Below, one piece after another: positions 8,947 through 19,404 of a stretch of DNA of 64,000 nucleotides. Origin of the DNA: Natrinema pellirubrum DSM 15624 (GTDB lineage Archaea > Halobacteriota > Halobacteria > Halobacteriales > Natrialbaceae). How positions within the stretch are numbered: position 1 is the stretch's first letter; every line of letters begins with the position of its first letter. The translations under genes and the position numbers were made by a program. The stretch spans positions 3,534,001 through 3,598,000 of the forward strand of contig NC_019962.1 of NCBI RefSeq assembly GCF_000230735.2, given 5' to 3'. The notes below the pieces were generated by a model. It was given only the letters and a program-made list of their open reading frames with translations. It was not told the origin of the DNA and did not search any database.

Positions 8947-11866
8947 CGGAACTCACCTCCGTGCCCTCGGTCAGTCGATCGTCGGCGTGTTCCGAGAGGT
9001 TCGTCGGGCGCGGCTTGGAGCCGAGGAACTCCTCGCGGTCCTCCTCGGAATCGAACTCCGAATCGAGGACGCGGCTGGCGATTGCCTCGACGTCGATATC
9101 GTTGTCCTCGTCGGAGGAGACCTTGACCGGCGAAGTACCGTCCTCGCCGAACTCGAACTGCACGATCGTGTCCGAGGTGTCCCGGACCGTGCCGTCGTAC
9201 TGGGTCTCGAGTTCCGAGAGGGCGTTGATCAGCCGCCGCTGCAGGTAACCGGACTTCGAGGTCCGGACTGCGGTGTCGACCAGACCCTCGCGGCCACCCA
9301 TCGCGTGGAAGAAGAACTCTCGAGGCGTGAGCCCGCTGGTGTAGGAGTTCTCGACGAAGCCATGGGCCTCGGCCGAGAGGTCGTTCGGTTCGTAGTGCGA
9401 GAGGGTGCGGTCCTCGTAGCCGCGGTTGATCCGCTCGCCCCGAACTGCCTGCTGACCGACGGCACCGGCCATCTGGGTCAGGTTGAGCATCGACCCACGC
9501 GCACCGGAGTTGGCCATGACGACTGCGGGGTTGTCGTCCTGGAAGTGTTCGTCCGCGATGTTCCCCGCGTTGTCACGCGCACGCGAGAGCGTCTGCATGA
9601 TCTTCATCTCGAGGGTCTCGTCGATGGTCCGGCCGGGGAGACTCTCGAGTTCGTTGTTCTCGTAGGCCTCGATCAGCTCTTCGACGCGGTCGTTGGCGTC
9701 CGCGATCGTCTCGTCGATGCGCGACTGGGCCTCCCCCGGGATGGTCTCGTCGTCGATCCCGATCGAGAACCCGAAGTGCATGATCGCCCGCATGGCAAGC
9801 GTCGAGACCTCGTTGACGAAGATCCGGGCGCGGGTGTTGCCGTAGACCTTCGTGATGGTGTCGACGATCTCGCCGCCGAACTCGCCGACCTCGTCCTCGG
9901 CGATGGTCCCCTTGAGGAGTTGGCCGTCCTCGACGACGACTTCGTCGCCGACAGTGCCGGTGAACTCCAGATCGAGGTCGTCGGGCAGCAGTTCCGAGAA
10001 GACGTCGTGACCGGTCCAGAACGGCTCGCCCTCGTCGTCGACGCCGCTGGGTTCGGGCAGTTCGTCGATCCGGGTGGCACGCAGCAGGTCAAGCGCCTGT
10101 GTCTCGTTGAACCGGGGGTTGTCGTGGGTCAGGAGGTACATCCCACTGATGTGGTCCTGAATGGCCCCGATGATGTTCTCACCGAACCGCGGCGAGAGCA
10201 TCTGTTCTTGCACGCGCATGAGGACGCGCGCTTCGGCGCGGGCCTCCTCGTTTTGCAGCGCGTGCATGTTCATCTCGTCGCCGTCGAAGTCGGCGTTATA
10301 GGGCGGACAGACGACGGTGTTCAGCCGGAACGTCTTGTACGGCATGACCACGACCTCGTGGGCCATGATCGACATCCGGTGCAGCGACGGCTGGCGGTTG
10401 AAGATGACGATGTCGCCGTCGATGAGGTGCCGGTTGACCTCCCAGCCGGCTTCGACCTTCTCCGCGAGCTGTTCGCAGTTCTTCTCGGTCACCTTCAGCC
10501 GACGACCGTCCGGCCGCCGGACGTAGTTCGCGCCGGGATGGCCCTCCGGTCCGTTCGAGACGAACCGCCGGGCGTCCTCGAGATTGCGCTCGGTGACGTT
10601 CATCGTCTGGGTCATCTCCTTGGCGACGCGATCCGGGACACCGACCTCGTTGAGCGAGAGGGTCGGGTCCGGCGAAATGACGGTTCGGGCGGAGAAGTTG
10701 ACACGCTTCCCGGACAGCGAGCCGCGGAATCGACCCTCCTTGCCCTTCAGGCGCTGGGAGAGAGTCTTGAGGGGGCGGCCGGAGCGGTGTCGCGCCGGCG
10801 GCGTCCCCGAAATCTCGTTGTCCATGAACGTGGTGACGTGGTACTGCAGCAGTTCCCAGAGGTCCTCGATGATCAGCTGGGGCGCGCCGGCCTCACGGTT
10901 CTCCATGAACCGCTGGTTGATCCGGATGATGTCGACCAGCTTGTGCGTGAGGTCGTCCTCGGAGCGCTGGCCGTTGTCGAGCGTGATCGACGGCCGCGCG
11001 GTGACCGGCGGGACGGGGAGGACGGTGAGGATCATCCATTCGGGACGGGAGCGCTCGGGGTTGATCCCCAGAACCTCCATGTCCTCGTCCGGGATCGCTT
11101 CGAACCAGTCCCGGATGTCGCTCGGCATCAGCTTGTTCGTGTCCTCCTCGGTCAGATCGATGTCCAGGGCCTTCTCGATGGCCTTGCGCTGGCTCTCACG
11201 CGGGCGGAACGAGCCCGAGAGGATCTCGTTGACTCGAGTCAGTTCGATCTCGGTCTGTTCGGCGAGTTCGTCCGGCGTCGTTCGCTCGATGCCCTCTTCC
11301 TCGTCGCCCTGCATCGCGCCGGCGATGCGCTGGGAGTACTCGCTGGTCAGGACCTGCTGGACCTCGTAGTAGGTCGTGGGCTTCTCGTGGTCGATGTCGT
11401 ACTGGATCTCGCCACAGAACGGACATCGGTCCTTCTTGCGGGCCTGCCGAATAGCGGCCTTCGTCACGTCGTTGAGGTCCCGGCTCAGCTTCCGCGATTC
11501 GTCGAGTTGGTCGTGGAACTCGTCGCGCTCGTCCTCGGTCAGCAGCAGGCGGGAACACTCCCGGCAGGTGCCACGCAGGAGCCGTCGGATGAGCTTCGTG
11601 AAGCCGACGTGGATCACCGGCGCGGCCAGTTCGATGTGCCCGAAGTGGCCGTTACAGGAACCCGAGTGCTTCCCGCAGGTCTTGCACTCGAGGCCGGGGT
11701 CGATGACGCCCAGCCGCGGGTCCATCAGCCCCATGTCGATGGGGAAGCCGTCATCGTCGTAGGTGTCGGCGGTGATGATCTTCGTCGCGCTCATCTCCCG
11801 GTACTCCTCGGGCTCCATGAGCCCGAAGGTGATCGCTCCGATGTCTTTGGGTGTCGTGTCTTGCAT
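8939..11866 (-). CDS. rpoA1: DNA-directed RNA polymerase subunit A'
   Basis: 975 aa, normal length. N-terminal zinc site [17 protein letters not shown], a second [14 protein letters not shown] pair, and the catalytic Mg motif [12 protein letters not shown] (N-x-D-F-D-G-D). The upstream bridge segment [11 protein letters not shown] is intact. It forms the active centre with B' and A''. Starts 3 bp after the B' stop. No intein or frameshift. Confidence 0.97.
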   Translation of the reverse strand: MQDTTPKDIGAITFGLMEPEEYREMSATKIITADTYDDDGFPIDMGLMDPRLGVIDPGLECKTCGKHSGSCNGHFGHIELAAPVIHVGFTKLIRRLLRGTCRECSRLLLTEDERDEFHDQLDESRKLSRDLNDVTKAAIRQARKKDRCPFCGEIQYDIDHEKPTTYYEVQQVLTSEYSQRIAGAMQGDEEEGIERTTPDELAEQTEIELTRVNEILSGSFRPRESQRKAIEKALDIDLTEEDTNKLMPSDIRDWFEAIPDEDMEVLGINPERSRPEWMILTVLPVPPVTARPSITLDNGQRSEDDLTHKLVDIIRINQRFMENREAGAPQLIIEDLWELLQYHVTTFMDNEISGTPPARHRSGRPLKTLSQRLKGKEGRFRGSLSGKRVNFSARTVISPDPTLSLNEVGVPDRVAKEMTQTMNVTERNLEDARRFVSNGPEGHPGANYVRRPDGRRLKVTEKNCEQLAEKVEAGWEVNRHLIDGDIVIFNRQPSLHRMSIMAHEVVVMPYKTFRLNTVVCPPYNADFDGDEMNMHALQNEEARAEARVLMRVQEQMLSPRFGENIIGAIQDHISGMYLLTHDNPRFNETQALDLLRATRIDELPEPSGVDDEGEPFWTGHDVFSELLPDDLDLEFTGTVGDEVVVEDGQLLKGTIAEDEVGEFGGEIVDTITKVYGNTRARIFVNEVSTLAMRAIMHFGFSIGIDDETIPGEAQSRIDETIADANDRVEELIEAYENNELESLPGRTIDETLEMKIMQTLSRARDNAGNIADEHFQDDNPAVVMANSGARGSMLNLTQMAGAVGQQAVRGERINRGYEDRTLSHYEPNDLSAEAHGFVENSYTSGLTPREFFFHAMGGREGLVDTAVRTSKSGYLQRRLINALSELETQYDGTVRDTSDTIVQFEFGEDGTSPVKVSSDEDNDIDVEAIASRVLDSEFDSEEDREEFLGSKPRPTNLSEHADDRLTEGTEVSSDD

Positions 11867-11869
11867 GGG

Positions 11870-13699
11870 TTAGACGGCGTCCTCCAGTTCGAGTCGTGGT
11901 GCGATACCCAGCGCCTTCATCTCGTCCAAGAGGAGCTTGAACGCGTAGCTCATCTCGATCTCGTGGATATCGGTCTCCTCGTCGCAGTTCGGACAGTAGA
12001 CACGCCGTTGTTCGACGTTCTCGACCGCGCTCATCCCACAGTTGGCACAGACGTGGATGAACTCACGGTCGGATTCGTCGAGGAGTCGTTCTTTCAGCGT
12101 CATGGCCGCCCCGTGGCCGATGAACACGTCGCGTTCCATCTCCCCGATACGGAGCCCACCCTCGCGGGCCCGCCCCTCGGTGGGTTGGCGGGTCAGCACC
12201 TGTACCGGCCCGCGCGAGCGGGCGTGCAGCTTGTTCGAGACCATGTGGTAGAGCTTCTGGTAGAAGATCACGCCGACGAAGATCTCGGCCTCGATCTTCT
12301 CTCCGGTGATGCCCGAATACATGGTCTCCTTGCCGGCCGAATCGAAGCCGGCCTCCTCGAGCCCCTCGCGGAGTTCGTCCTTGTCCTCGCCGAGGAAGGG
12401 CGTCCCGTCGACGCGGCGACCTTCCATCGAGCCGAGTTTGCCGCCGATCATCTCGAGGATGTGGCCGACGGTCATCCGGGACGGCAGCGCGTGGGGGTTC
12501 AGCACGAGGTCGGGGACGACGCCCTCTTCGGTGAAGGGCATGTCCTCCTGGGGTGCGAGGTGGCCGACGACCCCCTTCTGGCCGTGGCGGCTGGCGAACT
12601 TGTCCCCGAGTTCGGGGATCCGTTCGTCGCGCACCGAGACCTTCGAGAGCTTCGAGCCGTCCTCGCCCTCCATGAGCGTGACGGTGTCGACGATCCCGGA
12701 CTCGCCCGAGCGCATCGTGACGGAGGTCTCGCGCCGTTTCTGGGGCGAGAGTCCGCCCATGTCGTCGGGCTCCTCGAGGAATCGCGGCGGGGACGTCTTC
12801 CCGAGCAGGACGGAGTTCTCGTCGACCGTCGTCTCGGGGTTGACGAGGCCGTCCTCGTCCAAGTGGTTGTAGGCTTCCTCGCCGCGGGCCCCGCGGACGT
12901 CCTGGGAGGGGATCTCGAAGCGGTCCTCCTGGCCGCCCGGATACCGGCGTTCCTCGCCCTCGTAGGTCCGGAAGAAATGCGAGCGAGCGAGCGCACGCTC
13001 GACGCTGGCCTTGTTCATGACCAGCGCGTCCTCGATGTTGAACCCCTCGTAGCTCATCACGGCGACGACGAAGTTCTGGGCGGCGGGCCGCTCGTCGTAA
13101 CCGATCTGTTCGGTCGTCTGGGTCTTGACCATCGAGAGCTGCGGGTAATGCAGCAGGTGCTGGCGCGTGTCCGGTCGGATCCGGTAGTTCGCGCTCGGCA
13201 GACCGAGCGACTGCTTGATCATCCCCGCCCCCATCGTAATGCGGGGGCTGGCGTTGTGTTCGGGGTAGGGGATCATCCCCGCACCGATCGAGAAGATCAG
13301 CGACGGGTCGATCTCGAGGTGGGTGTGGTTCTCGGTCAGATCGTCCTCGTCGACGCCGACGAGGATGTCCTCTTCCTCCTCGGCGTCGATGAATTCGATG
13401 TAGCCGTGATCGACCAGATCCTCGAACTCGAGGTCACCTTCCTGGAGCGCCTCGATCTCCTGCTCGGAGATACGCGGTTCGCCGTCCTCGACGACCAGAA
13501 GCGGTCGTCGCGCACGGCCGGCGTCGGCGTTGACGATCACTTCGCGGGTGCGCTCTTTGACCGAGACGTTGACCATCTCGCTGACGTCGCCGATGCGTCG
13601 CGCTTCCCGGATCTGTTCTGCCAGTTCGTGCGGATCGGGGTGGGTGCCCACCAGCGATCCGTTGACGTAGACTTTCGCCTCTCGTTCTTGGCTGCTCAT
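11870..13699 (-). CDS. rpoB1: DNA-directed RNA polymerase subunit B'
   Basis: 609 aa. C-terminal half of the second largest subunit, a separate gene as in other haloarchaea. Conserved motifs: [32 protein letters not shown] and the switch-region segment [11 protein letters not shown]; a C-terminal zinc site is formed by CANCG and CPNCDEE. Starts 3 bp after the B'' stop. Confidence 0.97.
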   Translation of the reverse strand: MSSQEREAKVYVNGSLVGTHPDPHELAEQIREARRIGDVSEMVNVSVKERTREVIVNADAGRARRPLLVVEDGEPRISEQEIEALQEGDLEFEDLVDHGYIEFIDAEEEEDILVGVDEDDLTENHTHLEIDPSLIFSIGAGMIPYPEHNASPRITMGAGMIKQSLGLPSANYRIRPDTRQHLLHYPQLSMVKTQTTEQIGYDERPAAQNFVVAVMSYEGFNIEDALVMNKASVERALARSHFFRTYEGEERRYPGGQEDRFEIPSQDVRGARGEEAYNHLDEDGLVNPETTVDENSVLLGKTSPPRFLEEPDDMGGLSPQKRRETSVTMRSGESGIVDTVTLMEGEDGSKLSKVSVRDERIPELGDKFASRHGQKGVVGHLAPQEDMPFTEEGVVPDLVLNPHALPSRMTVGHILEMIGGKLGSMEGRRVDGTPFLGEDKDELREGLEEAGFDSAGKETMYSGITGEKIEAEIFVGVIFYQKLYHMVSNKLHARSRGPVQVLTRQPTEGRAREGGLRIGEMERDVFIGHGAAMTLKERLLDESDREFIHVCANCGMSAVENVEQRRVYCPNCDEETDIHEIEMSYAFKLLLDEMKALGIAPRLELEDAV

Positions 13700-13702
13700 G
13701 AT

Positions 13703-15283
13703 TTAGTCGTCCCCTGAGGCCGCCGTTCGTTCGATACCCTCGAGGCCGGGAATGCCCTCGACCCCCATGGATGCCAGTTCGCGTTTGAGTTCCTGTTCGT
13801 CCTCAACGTTCTGGGACAGCTCCATCGACTGGGCGAAGTTCTTCACCAGCCCACAGTTGGGACCCTCCGGCGTCTCGGAGGGACCGATGCGACCCCACTG
13901 GGTCGCGTGGAGGTCCCGCGCCTCGAAGTGCGGTTGCGAGCGCGAGAGCGGACTGCGCAGGCGACGCAGGTGCGAGAGAACGCCCATGAAGTCGGTCCGG
14001 TCGACCAGCTGGCTCACGCCGGAGCGGCCACCGACCCAGTTGCCCGTCGCGATCGGATGCTCGAGCCGTTCGGTCAGGACGTCCGAGCGGACGACCGTGT
14101 TGACCGAGAGCTGTCGGTTGCGCATGTTCGCGCGCTCGAGTTGGTATTTGACGTCCCGGGCCAGCTTGTTCAGTGCGGTCCGGAACAGGTCCTTCATCAG
14201 GTCGCCGCTGACCTTCAGTCGCTTGTTCGCGTAGTGGTCCTTGTCGTCGGCCTCGCGCCGGCCCAAGGCGAGTTCGAAGCAGGCCTCGGCCATCCGACAG
14301 AGGTAGTGGGCCTTGTTGATGCGGACGTCCTCTTCCTCGACGCCGTCCTCGTGGAGATGCGGCAGGAGATAGCGGTCGATAACGTAGTTCGCGCGCTTGA
14401 GCTGGTAGTTCTTGCCCTGCCCGGAGGCGACGCGTTTGCCCAGTTCCTCGATGGCCTCCTCCTCGGTCTGGACCTCCGCTTCCTCTAAGTTCTCGAGCAT
14501 GTACTTGACGACCTCGGGGTCGTTCGAGACCTTGTGGACGATCTCCTCGTCCGACTCCAGTCCGAGGGCGCGCACGAGCGTGACGAAGTTGATCGAGCCC
14601 GAGACCGACGGGAACGAGACCTCGAGCAGGCCGTCCCGCGTTCGTTCACACAGCACCAGGGCACGGTAGCCACGGCGCTGGGAGAACGTCTTGGCGACCT
14701 GGATCTCGTCGCCGTACTTGGTGTCGTACTCCGCGAGGATCTTGTTCGGTGCGAGGTCCTCGCTGGTCATCAGCACCCGCTCGGAGCCGTTGACGATGAA
14801 GTAGCCACCGGGGTCGGCGGGGTCTTCGCCGATCTCGATCAGTTCCTCGTCGGAGAAGCCGGCGATGTTACACTTCTCGGAGCCGACCATGATCGGCATC
14901 CGACCGATCTTCGTCTCCGTGGAGTCGACGACCCGCTGGTCGCCCTCCTCGCCCTTGACGATCGACATCTCCATAAAGACCGGCGCGGAGTAGGTGATGT
15001 TCCGGAGGCGAGCCTCCTGTGGGTACAGCAGTTCCTCGGAGCCGTCGGCCTCGCGGACGCGAGGCGTGACGACGCGGACGTCGCCCAGCTCGACGTGGAC
15101 CGGCTCCTCGCCTTCCTTGTCACCGATGTCCGTGTCGATCGTCGCCTTCTCGTCGACGACCTCCTGCATCCCCCGGTTGAGGAAGGCGTTGAACGAGCGG
15201 TAGTGGTGTTCGGCGATCCGTTCCTTCGAGAAATATTCGCGCGAGATCTCTCGTCGTTTGTCGCGGTTGAGTTCCATTGCCAT
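13703..15283 (-). CDS. rpoB2: DNA-directed RNA polymerase subunit B''
   Basis: 526 aa. N-terminal half of the second largest subunit (protrusion, lobe and fork). Conserved segments GYFIVNGSERVLMTSE and ATQWGRIGPSETPEGPNCG (fork loop) are present, and it ends just past the fork as is typical of the haloarchaeal B''/B' split. Two closely spaced ATGs (15283 and 15277) can serve as start; its first codon directly abuts the rpoH stop. Confidence 0.97.
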   Translation of the reverse strand: MAMELNRDKRREISREYFSKERIAEHHYRSFNAFLNRGMQEVVDEKATIDTDIGDKEGEEPVHVELGDVRVVTPRVREADGSEELLYPQEARLRNITYSAPVFMEMSIVKGEEGDQRVVDSTETKIGRMPIMVGSEKCNIAGFSDEELIEIGEDPADPGGYFIVNGSERVLMTSEDLAPNKILAEYDTKYGDEIQVAKTFSQRRGYRALVLCERTRDGLLEVSFPSVSGSINFVTLVRALGLESDEEIVHKVSNDPEVVKYMLENLEEAEVQTEEEAIEELGKRVASGQGKNYQLKRANYVIDRYLLPHLHEDGVEEEDVRINKAHYLCRMAEACFELALGRREADDKDHYANKRLKVSGDLMKDLFRTALNKLARDVKYQLERANMRNRQLSVNTVVRSDVLTERLEHPIATGNWVGGRSGVSQLVDRTDFMGVLSHLRRLRSPLSRSQPHFEARDLHATQWGRIGPSETPEGPNCGLVKNFAQSMELSQNVEDEQELKRELASMGVEGIPGLEGIERTAASGDD

Positions 15284-15511
15284 TTATTCCACCACGAGTC
15301 GGTATACGACTGACTGGTCGGTCGTCCGCGAGTCGCGTACGATCCGAATGACGTCGCCGACTTCTGCGTCGTCGGGGAGCGCGGCGTCGTTGCGCTTTAT
15401 TTTCGGCAGGTCTGTACGATCGATGTTGTATTCCGTCAGCACCTCCTCGAGTTCGTCGTCCTCGAGGACGGTATGCTCCGGAACGAGTTCGTGTTGGCTT
15501 ACGTCTACCAT
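15284..15511 (-). CDS. rpoH: DNA-directed RNA polymerase subunit H (Rpo5)
   Basis: 75 aa, matching archaeal Rpo5/RpoH, the homologue of the C-terminal part of eukaryotic RPB5. Recognisable core: [14 protein letters not shown] and [13 protein letters not shown], then [12 protein letters not shown]. First gene of the rpoH-B''-B'-A'-A''-nusA operon; all junctions are 0-3 bp or short overlaps. Confidence 0.95.
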   Translation of the reverse strand: MVDVSQHELVPEHTVLEDDELEEVLTEYNIDRTDLPKIKRNDAALPDDAEVGDVIRIVRDSRTTDQSVVYRLVVE

Positions 15512-15827
15512 GTGTGGGTGTGCGTGTCTGCTATCGGGAGAGAAGCGGCTGTCACGAGATACTACAGGCAGATAGCGGCGGGAACCATTTAACGGTTACT
15601 AACTCGGGGCACAAGCAGGGCTACCCGGCCGGGCGAACCTGACCGGAGCGAACGATCACACTCGAGAGTAGCCGGTTCTCAGTTATATTCCTTGTGGGTC
15701 GTGTGATCCGGTATCACGATACTGGCGAGAGGGGCGCTCGAGGCGACGGTCGTGGATCGATTGACCGTACCACACGGGGTTCGATTGAAAAGCCTTAATA
15801 CTGTAACCGCGAAATGAAGAGTTGCGA
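15512..15827. promoter_or_regulatory. Divergent promoter region of rpoH and tRNA-Asp
   Basis: 316 bp without a gene. On the minus strand AACCGTTAAATGGTT (15583-15597) contains a TATA-like core inside a short AACC/GGTT inverted repeat, about 70 bp upstream of rpoH. On the plus strand aagccttaata (about 15789-15799) is a TATA/BRE-like element about 30 bp before tRNA-Asp. Confidence 0.4.
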
Positions 15828-15900
15828 GCCCGGGTGGTGTAGTGGCCCATCATACGACCCTGTCACGGTCGTGACGCGGGTTCAAATCCCGCCTCGGGCG
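15828..15900 (+). tRNA. tRNA-Asp(GTC), copy 1
   Basis: 73 nt, no intron. Acceptor GCCCGGG pairs with CTCGGGC (one G-T), anticodon loop CTGTCAC within stem CGACC/GGTCG, T arm GCGGG-TTCAAAT-CCCGC, discriminator G73. The anticodon GTC reads GAC/GAT. CCA is not encoded. Confidence 0.97.
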
Positions 15901-16276
15901 CTTTTCCGATCTCAATTCCCACAAGCTGTCAGTCCGCTGGCCGCGGGGAGTCCGAAATCGACAAAGAGGAACTCGGAATTTGAATTAGGGAGCGGCGTCG
16001 CTGCGATCGTGGTTCAAAACCCTTCCCGGACATTTTTCCCGAACTAATCGGAAAGCAGCGCGTGGAACTGCAAAAACGTGCCCGGCGAAGTGCGGAAACG
16101 ACGAGTCGAGTTCGGGAGTGTAACTCAGTCTCGACTGTTTATCTGACACATCGTCCGATCTATCGAGAACACGACTCGGCAGAAACGAGTACTAACGAGA
16201 AAACGTGTCATTCAGCATTGGGAACGGTCCGGGAACAAAACCCTTAATACTCCGACGGCGAAACGAAGAGTTGCGA

Positions 16277-16349
16277 GCCCGGGTGGTGTAGTGGCCCATC
16301 ATACGACCCTGTCACGGTCGTGACGCGGGTTCAAATCCCGCCTCGGGCG
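16277..16349 (+). tRNA. tRNA-Asp(GTC), copy 2
   Basis: Identical over all 73 nt to the copy at 15828, exactly 449 bp away. The promoter element aaacccttaatac (about 16238-16250) and the downstream 30 bp are also conserved, so the repeat is a tandem duplication of a whole transcription unit. Confidence 0.97.
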
Positions 16350-16605
16350 CTTTTCCGATCTCAATTCCCACGAGTTGTCAGCTTGCTGGCCGTGAGGAGT
16401 CCGAAATCGGCAGAGCGGACCTCGGAATTTGAAGCAGAGAGTTCCTTCGCCGTGACCGTGGTTTAAATCCCGTCTCGGGCGTTTTCTTGGTTTCAATTCT
16501 CGAGCGAGAAGCGCCGCGATGGGCGAAGACTGCTTTCGACTAGTCGAAGTAGGCCTGTATTTATATCATTCCCCACTCATTTCAGAAACGAACGGTCGAA
16601 AACGA

Positions 16606-17016
16606 ATGAATACCAAACAGACCGGCGACGAAACGGAAGCACGGATCATTGCAGCACTCATCGCGGAGGGGTACACCGTTTCCGTTCCGTTCGGCGACAA
16701 CGACAAGTACGATCTCGTCCTAGATACCGGCTGCCAATTGCTCCGCATCCAGTGCAAGACCGGGTGGATCGAGGACGACGTCGTACGGTTCAAAACGGCC
16801 AGCAAAACGACGACAGACGGATCCGTGACGATGGACAACTACGACGGCGAAGTGGATGCGTTCGCCGTTCGCTGCAAAGAAACCGAGACGTTGTACTGGG
16901 TTCCGATCGACGATATCGGAAAGAAAAGTACGTACTTACGATTGACGGAGCCGAAGATCGATCATCCGAGCGTCAAGTTCGCCGAGACGTATCGCTTCGA
17001 GAATCGACTCCCGTGA
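16606..17016 (+). CDS. PD-(D/E)XK nuclease-like protein (group I intron endonuclease type)
   Basis: 136 aa from ATG 16606 (a longer frame from 16519 lacks support). The pattern GDETEARIIAALIAEGYTV, then DKYDLVLD and LLRIQCKTG, fits a PD-(D/E)XK fold with catalytic D (KYDLVLD) and Q-x-K (IQCK). It resembles the small family of group I intron-linked endonucleases (PF11645) also found free-standing in archaea. No intron is visible nearby. Less GC-biased than its neighbours and located right after the tRNA-Asp repeat, so it may be a remnant of an integrated element. A function in restriction or in housekeeping cannot be told apart from sequence. Confidence 0.6.
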   Translation: MNTKQTGDETEARIIAALIAEGYTVSVPFGDNDKYDLVLDTGCQLLRIQCKTGWIEDDVVRFKTASKTTTDGSVTMDNYDGEVDAFAVRCKETETLYWVPIDDIGKKSTYLRLTEPKIDHPSVKFAETYRFENRLP

Positions 17017-17289
17017 ATATCGTACGGTGTTCGTCGCGCTTTTTTCGCAGGTTCCGTTGCACTGCTCTCGAGAAATCGATTCCCCCAGCTGACTCGATTA
17101 CACAGTATGTCGGCGATGAGAAGCGGATGCGTATGAACGGCCGTTGCAGTCCTGTTCCGTTACCCTCGCTCGAAAGAGCTAGCGGGTACTCGGTGGCGAT
17201 CCTAATATATTAGTACTTATGTGAGACTCGAATAGATAAACCGGCGATAACGCACCGCCAGAACCACGTTCGTCGGTCTCAGCGGAACC

Positions 17290-19404
17290 ATGTCACAACC
17301 GATCACCGTACTCATCGTCGATAACGAACCCGGATTCGCGGACCTCACCGGCGAGATGCTCGAGCGCGAACGCGAATCGATCGTCGCCGAGGCGGCGACG
17401 AACGGCCGGGAGGCGCTGGCAGTCATCGAGCGGCGGGACGTCGACTGTATCGTCAGCGACTACGAGATGCCGGAGATGACCGGCCTCGAGCTGTTGGAGC
17501 GGGTCCGCGAGGACGATCCGGATCTCCCCTTTATTCTCTTTACGGGGCGGGGATCGGAGGAGATCGCCAGCGAGGCGATCGCAGCGGGGGTCACCCAGTA
17601 CCGCCAGAAAGAGTCGGGCACGAAGCAGTATGCCCTGCTGGCCAACCAGATCACGAACGCCGTCGCCCAGTACCGTACCGAGACGGAACTCCGGGAGAGC
17701 GAGCGCCGGTACGAGCGAACGCTGACGACGCTTCAGGAGACGACGCGGGACCTGATGCGGGCCGAGACCAAAGACGAAATCTACCGGTCGGCGGTCGAGA
17801 CGGCAGACGAGATCCTCGAGGTAGCCGTCGCCGCGGCCTACGCGTTCGAGCCGACCGCGGGCGTTCTCGAACACGCGGCGTCGACGGGACAGTCACTGGA
17901 GTTGGGCGATCCCGAGACGCGCTTTGAGCGGGGCGAGGGGCTCGTCTGGGACGTGTTCTCCGAAGGGGAAAGTGCCTGTTACACGGACGTCACCCGCGGA
18001 GACGGCATCGAGGCGGTGAGTCGGTGCGAGGCGATCGTACCGCTTGGAACCCACGGCGTGTTAGTCGCGGGAACGGAGGGGACTGGCGGATTCGACGAGA
18101 CGATGACGGAGCTGTTGCACATCCTGGGGGCCAACACGGAGGCCGCACTGGATCGCGCCGAGCGCGAGCAGTTGCTTCGGGACCACGACCGGACGTTGAC
18201 CCAGCAAAACGAGGAGCTGACCCGACTCAATCACACGAACGAGATCGTCCGGGAGATCAATCACGGGATCGCACAGGCGTCGACACGGGACGAAATCGAA
18301 GCGACCGTTTGTGATCGGCTCGCCGAGACGGACCGGTATCGCTTCGCCTGGATCGCCGCGAGCGACGACGATCCGCCCGTCCCGGCTGCCTGGGCCGGTA
18401 TCGACGCCGCCTACATCGACCGGATCCGTGACGACGGGGAGCGTGCGCCCGAGATCGGACTGGTCCGGGAGACGCTCGAGGGGAACGGCGTCCGAACGGT
18501 CCGGGACGTCCTCGAGGCCGACGGGTGGCAGTCGCGGCGCAAGGAGGCGTTGACCTACGGCTATCAGACGGTACTCGGGGTACCGTTGGTCGCCGACGAG
18601 CGCCGATACGGGGCCTTGGTGGTCCACGTCGCGGGGGCCGATTCGGTCGGCGAGAGCGAGCGCGAGGTCCTCGCCGAACTCGGGGAGACGATCGGCCACG
18701 CGATCCGATCGGTCGAACGGACCCGCGCGATGGTGACCGACAGCCGTCTCGAACTCGAACTCACGGTCGGTGACTCGCGGTTGTTGCTCAACCGCCTCTC
18801 CGACCACGCCGAGAACGCGGGACCGATCAGGCTCGAGGGCGTGGTCGATCGGGGTGAGGACGGCGTCGTGCTGTTCGTCAGCGCGCCGGCGACGGCGTCG
18901 TTGACCGACCTCGAAGCCGACTGGGCGTCGATCGAGACGCTGTCGGTCGTCTCCGAGGGCGACGACGAGCGGCTGTTCGAACTCACCGTCACGTCGACGC
19001 CGTTTCTCGACGTCTTGCGGACCTACGACGTCCAGATACGGATGGCGACGGCCGAGGACGGGACGGCGACGGTCGTCCTCGAGGTGCCACAGGGGGTCGA
19101 GACCCGGTCGCTGGTCGAGGCGATCAGGGAGGAGTATCCCGAGACGGAACTCGTGGCCAAACGCGAGCGGACGGGAACGATATCGGCGCGACAGCTCGAT
19201 ACGCATCTGGCCGAGCGACTCACCGACAAACAGTTGGAAGCGCTGCAGGCGGCCCACTACAGCGGGTTTTTCGAGTGGCCGCGCGAGAGTACCGGCGAGG
19301 ATCTGGCGGACGCACTGGACGTGTCGTCGCCGACCTATCACTACCATCTCCGTGCGGCCGAACGAAAGCTCGTTTCGTTGGCGTTCGACGGAAGCGCTAA
19401 CTGA
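17290..19404 (+). CDS. Receiver-GAF-HTH-10 regulator (bacterio-opsin activator-like)
   Basis: 704 aa. Response-regulator receiver at residues 5-120 with phosphoacceptor D57 (VSDYEMP), T85 and K107. A short coiled segment, two GAF-type domains (about 155-280 and 310-470), a Bat-type ligand-binding region, and a C-terminal HTH-10 domain (LTDKQLEALQAAHYSGFF). These proteins are phospho- and ligand-responsive haloarchaeal transcription regulators. No cognate histidine kinase is adjacent, so the input signal is unknown. The promoter area has an AT palindrome ctaatatattag (about 17202-17213). Transcribed alone. Confidence 0.88.
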   Translation: MSQPITVLIVDNEPGFADLTGEMLERERESIVAEAATNGREALAVIERRDVDCIVSDYEMPEMTGLELLERVREDDPDLPFILFTGRGSEEIASEAIAAGVTQYRQKESGTKQYALLANQITNAVAQYRTETELRESERRYERTLTTLQETTRDLMRAETKDEIYRSAVETADEILEVAVAAAYAFEPTAGVLEHAASTGQSLELGDPETRFERGEGLVWDVFSEGESACYTDVTRGDGIEAVSRCEAIVPLGTHGVLVAGTEGTGGFDETMTELLHILGANTEAALDRAEREQLLRDHDRTLTQQNEELTRLNHTNEIVREINHGIAQASTRDEIEATVCDRLAETDRYRFAWIAASDDDPPVPAAWAGIDAAYIDRIRDDGERAPEIGLVRETLEGNGVRTVRDVLEADGWQSRRKEALTYGYQTVLGVPLVADERRYGALVVHVAGADSVGESEREVLAELGETIGHAIRSVERTRAMVTDSRLELELTVGDSRLLLNRLSDHAENAGPIRLEGVVDRGEDGVVLFVSAPATASLTDLEADWASIETLSVVSEGDDERLFELTVTSTPFLDVLRTYDVQIRMATAEDGTATVVLEVPQGVETRSLVEAIREEYPETELVAKRERTGTISARQLDTHLAERLTDKQLEALQAAHYSGFFEWPRESTGEDLADALDVSSPTYHYHLRAAERKLVSLAFDGSAN

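Larger units (their letters stand above)
15786..16490 (+). repeat. Tandem duplication of the tRNA-Asp unit with tRNA 3'-end relics
   Basis: Two units at 449-bp spacing. Each holds the promoter, tRNA-Asp and about 130 bp of decayed homologous downstream sequence (ttttccgatctcaattccca, then agtccgaaatcg). Each downstream part contains an inverted T-arm relic (15972-15985; 16421-16433, ctcggaatttgaa) followed by a direct relic (from 16011, ggttcaaaac; 16461-16481, gtttaaatcccgtctcgggcg). The last matches the tRNA 3' end in 19 of 21 positions. Confidence 0.75.

Noticed and set aside
8864-13717. A 1617-residue open frame on the plus strand
   Set aside because: It is the antisense of rpoA'' / A' / B'; GC-rich DNA gives long open antisense frames, and it has no protein motifs.
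16299-16496. Minus-strand frame across tRNA-Asp copy 2
   Set aside because: It translates the tRNA and its relic (R-D-L-N-x-R-H type peptides), a common annotation artefact.
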